Source: an uncultured Oscillospiraceae bacterium
Lineage (GTDB): Bacteria; Bacillota; Clostridia; Oscillospirales; Oscillospiraceae
Assembly: GCA_910585155.1 (NCBI GenBank)
Contig: CAJUEC010000002.1
Location: 62,001-126,000, forward strand
Direction: 5' to 3'
DNA length: 64,000 nt
Shown: one piece after another, positions 57,891-64,000 of the stretch
Numbering within the stretch: the stretch's first letter is position 1
Layout: the number at the start of each line of letters is the position of its first letter
Made by a program: the position numbers and the translations under genes
Notes under the pieces: model-generated
The model's input: only the letters and a program-made list of their open reading frames with translations
The model's database searches: none
What the model was told of the DNA's origin: nothing

Positions 57891-60818
57891 ATGAAGAAAA
57901 AATATCAGAAATGGCTGGGGCTGGCGGCGGTGTTCGCCCTTCTGCTGTCCGCCGCCCTGAGCCTCACCAGCTCCGCCTTCTATTACAGCGGCTATGTCAA
58001 CAGCTTTCTGGGCATCACCGGCGAGACCATCCAGGTCAGCGGGGACACCAATTACTACCCCTCCGCCTACGGCCCGCTGAACGCGGAGAACGTCCAGCGG
58101 CTCATCGCCGACGAGCGGGACCACAACCTCCGGGCCATGTACGAGGGGACCGTGCTGCTGCGCAATGAGAACGGCGCCCTCCCCCTGGCGGAGGGGGAGC
58201 GGAGCGTGACCATCTTCGGCAATTCGGTGAACGACCCCATCTACAAGTCCAACGCGGGCAACGCCGCCTTCAACCCCGACCGGGGCGGGGAGCTGTACGC
58301 CGCCTTTGAGGCCGCAGGCTTCCAGATCAACCCCGCCATGCGGGAGGCCTACGCCAGCAGCGGCGTGGCCCGGGCGTCCGCGGCCACCCGGGGGGTCTCC
58401 TCCATCGGAGAGGTGCCGGTGAGCTTTTACACCGACGCCCTGAAGAGCTCCTTCGACGCGCAGTACCACGACGTGGCCCTGGTCCTCCTCAGCCGGTACG
58501 GCGGGGAGGGGGTGGACCTGGACCCCATGGACGCGGACGGCGTGCCCCTGCTCTCCCTCCACCAGGAGGAGGCGGACCTGCTGAGGATGATCCACGACAG
58601 CGGGAAGTTCACCAAGACGGTGGTGCTGGTCAACAGTCCCTTCGCCATGGACATCCAGTGGATCGAGGAGGAGGAGTACGGGGTGGACGCCTGCCTGGTG
58701 TTCGGCGCGGCGGGGGACTACGGGTTCATCGCCCTGGCGGACCTGCTCACCGGGGCCGCCGACCCCTCCGGCCACCTGCCGGACACCTGGGCGTCCAACT
58801 CCCTGTCCGCCCCCGCCATGCAGAACTTCGGCGACTACCAGTTCACCAACCTGGAGAAGATGTACGGCGACCGCTATCTGGTGTACGCCGAGGGCATCTA
58901 CGTGGGCTACAAGTACTATGAGACCCGCTATCAGGACCAGGTGCTGGGGGTGAACAACGCCGGGGGCCCCGACGGAGCCTTCGCCGGCGAGGGCTGGGAT
59001 TACGCCGCCGAGATGGCCTACCCCTTCGGCTACGGCCTGTCCTACGCCCAGTTCACCCAGGAGGTGGAGGAGATCTCCTGGGACCAGAGCGCCCACACCG
59101 TCACCGCCCGGGTGAAGGTCACCAACCAGGGCGGCTTTGCCGGCAGGTCCAAGGCGCTGGTCCAGCTCTACGCCCAGCTGCCCTGGGAGCCGGGGCAGGC
59201 GGAGAAGTCCGCCATTCAGCTCATCGGCTTCCAGAAGTCCGGCGAGCTGGGGGCGGGGGAGAGCGAGACGGTGACCGTCACCGTGCCCGACTACCATTTC
59301 GCCGTGTATGACGAGGGGGCCCAGAACGGGGCGGACGCTTCCAAAACCGGCTGCTACATATTTGACGCCGGGGACTACTGGTTCGCCGTGGGGGAGAGCA
59401 GCCACGACGCGCTGAACAACATCATGGCCGCCAGGGGCGTTGAGGGGATGTTCGACCACCGGGGCGAGCCCGCCGCCGGCGACCCGGCCAAGGCGGTGCG
59501 GGCGGAGCTGGCCCAGTACGACAACCTCACCTATGCCGTCAGCCCCGTCACCGGGGCGGTGGTGTCCAACCGGCTCCAGGACGCCGACCTGAACCGGCAC
59601 CTGCCCGGCGCAGTGACCTACCTGACCCGGGGGGACTGGAGCACCTTCCCCAAGAGCTGCACAGGCCTCACCGCCACCGACGCCATGGCGGAGCTGATGG
59701 CGGGCAAAGCCTACCAGAAGCCGGAGGGCGCGCCGGACACCGGGGAGATGACCTTCGGCCAGGACGCCGGGCTGAAGCTGGTGGGCATGAAGGACGTGGA
59801 ATACGGGGCGGACCAGTGGGACGCCTTCATCGACCAGCTCACCATCAACCAGCTGGCCACCATCTGCGGGGACAACCGGGGCAACGTGGCCATACCCGAG
59901 GTGGGCAAGCCGGCCAACGCCTCCACCAACGGCCCCTGCGGCATCCAGGGCAGCTATGTGAAGGGGAACGGGCAGGGCTGCACCCTCTTTGTGGACGAGC
60001 CCATCCAGGCCGCCACCTTCAACCTGGAGCTGGCCCGGGAGCGGGGGGCGCTCATGGCGGAGGACGCCATGTACGCCGACGTGACCATGGTGTTCGGGCC
60101 GGGGGCCAACATCCATCGGACGGCCTACCTGGGGCGCAACAGCGAGTATTTTTCCGAGGACGGCCTGCTGAGCAGCCTCATGAGCCGGGCCAACGCCCAG
60201 CCCATGACGGAGAAGGGGATTATCACCGGCTTCAAGCACTTCTGCCTCAACGACCAGGAGGTCAACCGCCACGGCGTGGCCACCTTCGCCACCGAGCAGG
60301 CCTGCCGGGAGATCTACTTCAAGGCATTTGAGGGGGCGCTGAGCGACGGCGGCGGCCTGGGGGTGATGACCAGCTACAACCGGATCGGCCTGACCGCCTC
60401 TCCCGCCCACCGGGGGGCCCAGATCGAGATTCTCCGTAAGGAATGGGGCTTCAAGGGCATCAACATCACCGACTCCTCCAAGGACGCGGCGGACTACGTG
60501 CTCACCGCCGAGTGCATCACCGGCGGCACCGACCTGTTCCTCTCCGACACGGGGCGGACCAGTGAGCTGACCAACCTGGCCGTCAAGGAGCGGGACGGCA
60601 ATATCCTGAACTGGATGAAGGCGGCCAACGAGCACTTCTATTACGCCCACAGCCGGAGCATTCTCATCAACGGCCTGGCGGAGGAGACCGTCATTCATGA
60701 GACGGTGTACTGGTGGCAGCCGGCGCTGATGGCGGCGTGCGCGGCGCTGGGCGGGCTGACCGCGGTCTGTCTTGGGATGTTCGCCTGGAAGGCCTACGGG
60801 AAAAAGGAGGGATGCTGA
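57891..60818 (+). CDS. membrane-anchored GH3 glycosidase with permuted domains (copy 4)
   Basis: 975 residues and the full-length relative of copy 2. Helix at about 10-28, GH3 C-domain (YEGTVLLRNENGALPLAEGE; YPFGYGLSYAQF), FnIII-like domain, barrel half with GRNSEYFSED (about 748), KHFCLNDQE (about 782), INITDSSKD with the nucleophile candidate (about 859), and a C-terminal helix (about 943-964). AGGAGG precedes the ATG. It probably hydrolyses small beta-linked oligosaccharides at the cell surface. Confidence 0.9.
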   Translation: MKKKYQKWLGLAAVFALLLSAALSLTSSAFYYSGYVNSFLGITGETIQVSGDTNYYPSAYGPLNAENVQRLIADERDHNLRAMYEGTVLLRNENGALPLAEGERSVTIFGNSVNDPIYKSNAGNAAFNPDRGGELYAAFEAAGFQINPAMREAYASSGVARASAATRGVSSIGEVPVSFYTDALKSSFDAQYHDVALVLLSRYGGEGVDLDPMDADGVPLLSLHQEEADLLRMIHDSGKFTKTVVLVNSPFAMDIQWIEEEEYGVDACLVFGAAGDYGFIALADLLTGAADPSGHLPDTWASNSLSAPAMQNFGDYQFTNLEKMYGDRYLVYAEGIYVGYKYYETRYQDQVLGVNNAGGPDGAFAGEGWDYAAEMAYPFGYGLSYAQFTQEVEEISWDQSAHTVTARVKVTNQGGFAGRSKALVQLYAQLPWEPGQAEKSAIQLIGFQKSGELGAGESETVTVTVPDYHFAVYDEGAQNGADASKTGCYIFDAGDYWFAVGESSHDALNNIMAARGVEGMFDHRGEPAAGDPAKAVRAELAQYDNLTYAVSPVTGAVVSNRLQDADLNRHLPGAVTYLTRGDWSTFPKSCTGLTATDAMAELMAGKAYQKPEGAPDTGEMTFGQDAGLKLVGMKDVEYGADQWDAFIDQLTINQLATICGDNRGNVAIPEVGKPANASTNGPCGIQGSYVKGNGQGCTLFVDEPIQAATFNLELARERGALMAEDAMYADVTMVFGPGANIHRTAYLGRNSEYFSEDGLLSSLMSRANAQPMTEKGIITGFKHFCLNDQEVNRHGVATFATEQACREIYFKAFEGALSDGGGLGVMTSYNRIGLTASPAHRGAQIEILRKEWGFKGINITDSSKDAADYVLTAECITGGTDLFLSDTGRTSELTNLAVKERDGNILNWMKAANEHFYYAHSRSILINGLAEETVIHETVYWWQPALMAACAALGGLTAVCLGMFAWKAYGKKEGC

Positions 60819-60819
60819 T

Positions 60820-61227
60820 ATGAAAAACGTGTTGAAGGGCCGGGGCCTGGGGCTGCCCGTCAGCCTGACGGCGGGGGCGGCCGCCCTGGCGGGCGCGGTG
60901 CTCTACCTGATTCTGGACGGGGCGGACAAGACCTTTGCGCCCCTGGGCTTTGCGCTGGCGCTGGCGGGGGCGGCGTCCACGGCGCTGGTGGTGTTCACCC
61001 GCCTGAAATTCGCCCCCCTTGTGCCCGCCGCCCTGTACGCCGCCGCCTTTGGGGTGGTGCTCCGGGTGGCGGTGCCCAGCCTGTCCGACGTTTGGAACAA
61101 GGTGAACTTCATCGGCGGGAACGCCGCGCTGGGCATGGGCTTTGCCGGGGTGTTCCTGCTGTGCGCCGTGCTGGGGGCGGTGGCCTGCTTCGCGGGGACG
61201 GATCCGAAAGAAGATAAAAGGGGGTAG
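60820..61227 (+). CDS. four-helix membrane protein, GH3 partner B
   Basis: 135 residues, four helices and the loop FIGGNAALGM, paralogous to the protein at 53133-53540. It starts one base after the stop of GH3 copy 4, with GGAGG inside that gene's end, so the two are translationally coupled. It ends DPKEDKRG. Function unknown. Confidence 0.8.
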   Translation: MKNVLKGRGLGLPVSLTAGAAALAGAVLYLILDGADKTFAPLGFALALAGAASTALVVFTRLKFAPLVPAALYAAAFGVVLRVAVPSLSDVWNKVNFIGGNAALGMGFAGVFLLCAVLGAVACFAGTDPKEDKRG

Positions 61228-61233
61228 CCCGGT

Positions 61234-61287
61234 ATGAGGAAAAAAACGAACGCGCTGGCGGCGGTGCTGGCGCTGGCCGGCGGCTGA
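61234..61287 (+). pseudogene. 17-codon remnant of a lipoprotein signal peptide
   Basis: MRKKTNALAAVLALAGG then stop, with AGGGGG upstream. It reads as the beginning of a lipoprotein signal peptide resembling that of the lipoprotein at 53603, which also follows a GH3/four-helix pair. The rest of the gene is missing, so this is probably a deleted third member of a duplicated module. Confidence 0.5.
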
Positions 61288-61311
61288 GCCGGAGGAAGGG
61301 AGAGGAATGAT

Positions 61312-62160
61312 ATGGCCATCAAGGCGGTCCAGCAGTTCATGCTGGGCACAGTGCTGAACAGTGAGGCCCAGGCCCGGGACACGCTGGATCGGCTGCGGGA
61401 GGCGGGGTACGACGGCATCGAGCTGTGCGCCTTTATGATCCGGCCCAGCGGGCCGGCGGTGCGGCTGATCACCTGGGCGGCGGGCATGCCGGTGGGCCGG
61501 GGCGGCAAGCTGGACTGGCCCCGGCTGGTGCGGGAGGCCGGGCTGCGGGTGCCGAGCCTGCACATGGACCTGGACAGCCTGGAGCGGGACATCCCCGCCG
61601 CGGTCGCCCAGGCCGGGCGGTTCGGCGCGGGGTACATCGTCATCACCGGGATGTACCGCTTCCCCTACAGCGACGAGAGGGCGGTGCGGGAGCTGGCCGG
61701 GCGGCTGACCCGGGCGGGGGAGGGGCTGGCCCGGGAGGGCGTCCATCTGCTCTACCACAACCACAACTGCGAGCTGCAATGGGTGAACGCCTCCCAGCGG
61801 GCCTACGACCTGCTGCTGGAGGAGACCGATCCGGCGGCGGTGGGCTTTGAGTTTGACAGCTATTGGTTCACCGACGGCGGGGCGGACGCCCTGGAGTGGA
61901 TGAAGCGCCTGGGCGGGCGGATGAAGCTGTGGCACATCAACGACCGGGGAACCCGGCTGTCCGGGCCTGCCATGACCCCCATCCTGAAGAGCGACAGCAT
62001 GGAGCTGGGCGACGGGAACATGGACCTGCTGCCCCTGGTGGAGCAGGCCAAGGCCGCCCAGGTGGAGGCGGTGATTCTGGAGAGCCACCGGAACTGGGTG
62101 GAGCGCTCCCCGGTCAAGAGCTTTCAGCGCAGCGCCCGGTTCCTGAACCGGTTTGTCTAG
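61312..62160 (+). CDS. sugar phosphate isomerase/epimerase family TIM barrel
   Basis: 282 residues of the xylose-isomerase-like/AP-endonuclease 2 fold. Metal-site style segments are HLLYHNHNCELQW, GFEFDSYWF (metal Asp), LWHINDRG and AVILESHRNW. Such enzymes isomerise or epimerise free or oxidised sugars. It follows the GH3 cluster with a ribosome site GGGAGAGG, so it probably acts on a released sugar. Confidence 0.85.
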   Translation: MAIKAVQQFMLGTVLNSEAQARDTLDRLREAGYDGIELCAFMIRPSGPAVRLITWAAGMPVGRGGKLDWPRLVREAGLRVPSLHMDLDSLERDIPAAVAQAGRFGAGYIVITGMYRFPYSDERAVRELAGRLTRAGEGLAREGVHLLYHNHNCELQWVNASQRAYDLLLEETDPAAVGFEFDSYWFTDGGADALEWMKRLGGRMKLWHINDRGTRLSGPAMTPILKSDSMELGDGNMDLLPLVEQAKAAQVEAVILESHRNWVERSPVKSFQRSARFLNRFV

Positions 62161-62345
62161 GCGCAGTTTGAAAATTGGAAATATGCCCGGGAGGGAGAGA
62201 TTTTTTCGCCAGACAAAGCCAGTTTGACGCAGGAATACTTTGTGTATTCCAAGGAAAATTGGCAAAGTATGACGGGAAAAGAGCCTCCGTTTGGGTGTGT
62301 TGACAATTTTCAAACACACCCTAGGGAAGGGCTGATTCAACAGGA
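62161..62345. repeat. intergenic element with 11-bp inverted ends and GAATAC repeat
   Basis: TTTGAAAATTG (62167-62177) and CAATTTTCAAA (62304-62314) are perfect inverted repeats. Inside lies GGAATACTTTGTGTATTCC (palindromic, also near 993-1011). A GGGTGTGTT/AACACACCC hairpin and the end motif CCCTAGGGAAGGGCTGATTC, shared with 71-90, close it. In the 347-base gap to the next gene only this element and the promoter below were found. Confidence 0.5.
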
Positions 62346-62381
62346 CGGACCTTGGGCGCAGAAAGTGGGGGGGGTTAGGTA

Positions 62382-62410
62382 TATACAGCCCGGTGGATCT
62401 GTGGTACAAT
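62382..62410 (+). promoter_or_regulatory. candidate promoter of the GH43 gene
   Basis: TATACA (62382-62387) and TACAAT (62405-62410) with a 17-base spacer, about 97 bases before the start codon. Confidence 0.5.
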
Positions 62411-62507
62411 TGAAAAAATCATTCCAGAAGGCTTGAACCAAGACGCGCCCCAGGGCGGCGGGGCGGAAAAATAGGCGTCCCGCCTGGCGGGGCGCGGGAG
62501 GGCGGAC

Positions 62508-63962
62508 ATGAAAAATCAAGCGGTGAACCCCTATCTCCCCAGCTGGGAGTACATACCCGACGGCGAGCCCCATGTGTTTGGGGACCGGGTGTACGTCTAC
62601 GGCTCCCACGACAAATTCAACGCCCCCATCTTCTGCGTCAACGACTACGTGTGCTGGTCCGCCCCGGTGGGCGACCTGTCGGACTGGCGGTATGAGGGGG
62701 TCATCTACCGCAAGAACCAGGACCCGAAAAATAAGCTGGGCCTGCGCCTGCTCTTCGCCCCCGACGTGTGCCGGGGCCCCGACGGGCGGTACTACCTCTA
62801 CTACGCCTTCGACTTCATGGGGATCATGGGGGTGGCCGTCTGCGACACCCCGGCGGGGGCGTACCAGTTTTTAGGCCACGTCCGCTACCCGGACGGCACC
62901 GTCTGGGGGCGGAGGAAGGGCGACCAGTTCCCCTTCGACCCCGGGGTGCTGGCGGACGATGACGGCCGGATCTGGCTGTACTCCGGGTTCTACACCCCCG
63001 CCCCGGCCATCGTCACCGGCTTCCAAAAGCTGCGCAACGACGGCGGCACGGTGGTGGAGCTGGAGAAGGACATGGTGACCATGAGGGGCGAGCCCCGGAT
63101 TATCTTTCCAAAGGAGGGCCCCGGCTCCTTCCCCAACCACGAGTTCTTCGAGGCCAGCTCCATCCGCAGGGACGGGGACCGGTACATCTTCGTCTACTCC
63201 TCCCGGCACAACCACGAGCTGTGCTATGCCGTCAGCGACCGTCCGGACGGCGGCTTCACCTTCGGCGGCACCCTGGTGAGCCTGGGAGACCTGTTTCTGG
63301 ACGGGCGCACCGAGGAGCGGGACGGCCTGAACTACCTGGGCAACACCCACGGGGGACTGCTGAACCTGGGAGAGGACTGGTACATCTTCTACCACCGGCA
63401 GACCAACCGCCATTCCTACTCCCGGCAGGCCTGCGCGGAGAAGCTGGAGCGCACCCCCGACGGCGGCTTCCGGCAGGCGGAGGTGACCTCCTGCGGGCTG
63501 AACGGCGGGCCGCTGCGGGGGGAGGGGCGGTACGAGGCCCGGATCGCCTGTAACCTGTGGAGCAAAGGCGGCGTGGGGCGGTACGACGGTCCCAGCCCCC
63601 GGAGGCGGCTGAAGGCGCACCCCTACTTCACCCAGACCGGCGGCGACCGGGAGGGGGAGGGCGACCAGTACATCGCCAATCTGCGGGACGGCGCGGCGGC
63701 GGGGTTCAAGTACTTTGACGTGAAAAGCCTGTCCACGGTGACGGTGGAGCTGAGCGGCCGGGGGGAGGGGGAGCTGCTCCTCTTCGACAACCCGGAATTC
63801 CGCGCGCCGGCGGCCCGATTTCCGGTGAGTCTGTCCGGGGACCGGGGGGAGGTGTCCGCCCCCTGCCGTCTGAAGGACGGCGTGCGGGCGCTCTACTTCA
63901 CCTTCCGGGGGACGGGGGCCATCAACTTCCACAGCTTTACATTAAAGGGAGGCACGACATGA
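62508..63962 (+). CDS. GH43 family glycosidase
   Basis: 484 residues, a five-bladed beta-propeller of family 43 (beta-xylosidase / alpha-L-arabinofuranosidase type). NPYLPSWEYIPDGEPHVFGD is the usual N-terminal entry with a catalytic-base candidate Asp; LLFAPDVCRGPDGRYYLYY holds a pKa-modulating Asp candidate, and FFEASSIRRDGDRY the general acid Glu. A C-terminal beta-sandwich (about 385-480) follows. There is no signal peptide, so it acts in the cytoplasm on imported oligosaccharides. Confidence 0.9.
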   Translation: MKNQAVNPYLPSWEYIPDGEPHVFGDRVYVYGSHDKFNAPIFCVNDYVCWSAPVGDLSDWRYEGVIYRKNQDPKNKLGLRLLFAPDVCRGPDGRYYLYYAFDFMGIMGVAVCDTPAGAYQFLGHVRYPDGTVWGRRKGDQFPFDPGVLADDDGRIWLYSGFYTPAPAIVTGFQKLRNDGGTVVELEKDMVTMRGEPRIIFPKEGPGSFPNHEFFEASSIRRDGDRYIFVYSSRHNHELCYAVSDRPDGGFTFGGTLVSLGDLFLDGRTEERDGLNYLGNTHGGLLNLGEDWYIFYHRQTNRHSYSRQACAEKLERTPDGGFRQAEVTSCGLNGGPLRGEGRYEARIACNLWSKGGVGRYDGPSPRRRLKAHPYFTQTGGDREGEGDQYIANLRDGAAAGFKYFDVKSLSTVTVELSGRGEGELLLFDNPEFRAPAARFPVSLSGDRGEVSAPCRLKDGVRALYFTFRGTGAINFHSFTLKGGTT

Positions 63963-64000
63963 GAGCGATTCCATTCAACACCGGCTGGTCCGTGGGGCGT
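63959..64000 (+). CDS. start of a further gene, cut by the window edge
   Basis: ATG at 63959 overlaps the GH43 stop (ATGA) and has AGGGAGG upstream. Only MRAIPFNTGWSVGR is visible. An IPFN-GW opening is common in family 2 glycosidases, but 14 residues do not prove it. Confidence 0.6.
   Translation, partial: MRAIPFNTGWSVGR

Noticed and set aside
57801..60698. 965-codon open frame opposite GH3 copy 4
   Set aside because: Mirror of a confident GH3 gene; composition typical of antisense frames at high G+C.
62300..62305. TTGACA as a -35 box before the GH43 gene
   Set aside because: It is part of a hairpin repeat and no -10 box lies 16-18 bases downstream; the TATACA/TACAAT pair is better placed.

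Overview
The window is about 64% G+C, densely coded DNA. Gene content and order (rimP-nusA-rnpM-L7Ae-infB-rbfA-nrnA-truB-ribF, smpB-ssrA, GHKL/LytTR signalling, class III fructose bisphosphatase, VanW protein) point to an anaerobic clostridial Firmicute. The most likely group is a high-GC Oscillospiraceae gut bacterium of the Flavonifractor/Lawsonibacter/Oscillibacter type. This is inference from gene families, not a database match. No tRNA, rRNA, CRISPR array, transposase or integrase was seen.

Layout. 1-14.8 kb is core genome: a minus-strand translation operon (rimP to ribF, interrupted by a 50-residue ORF and a GNAT gene), then argS-DUF1934-murI on minus, then smpB-cyclophilin-tmRNA on plus. 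15.5-20.8 kb holds an AgrA/AgrC-like two-component system followed by a large membrane-anchored GH3 glycosidase. 21.0-33.2 kb is a catabolic island: a dipeptide-type ABC importer, RidA, a threonine-synthase-like PLP enzyme, an amidohydrolase, a PrpR-type sigma-54 activator and a divergent enolase-superfamily dehydratase. Two well-matched sigma-54 (-24/-12) promoters face away from the regulator region, so the island looks like one self-contained sigma-54 regulon. 33.3-49.1 kb is mostly core: asnS, Na/phosphate symporter, a TPM/TelA/XpaC membrane-stress cluster, ilvA, rpe, recR, YciI-like, fbp, VanW, DUF2461. 49.1-64 kb is a glycan locus: an orphan GHKL kinase, three more GH3 genes, two paralogous four-helix membrane proteins, a lipoprotein, a 17-codon lipoprotein remnant, a sugar isomerase, a GH43 enzyme and the start of a further gene.

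Two things stand out. First, all four GH3 proteins have a permuted domain order (GH3 C-domain, FnIII-like domain, then TIM barrel). The three intact ones carry a transmembrane helix at both ends. They sit beside paralogous AgrC-like kinases and, in two cases, are followed by a four-helix membrane protein. This looks like an undescribed sensing-plus-glycosidase module. Second, intergenic space is full of small structured elements. Three of them (after infB, asnS and recR) lie between two copies of the host gene's own 3' end. The copies differ almost only at synonymous and stop-codon positions, which suggests short elements that carry a replacement gene end. A second family with TGTAGGGG termini supplies the stop codons of truB and rpe.
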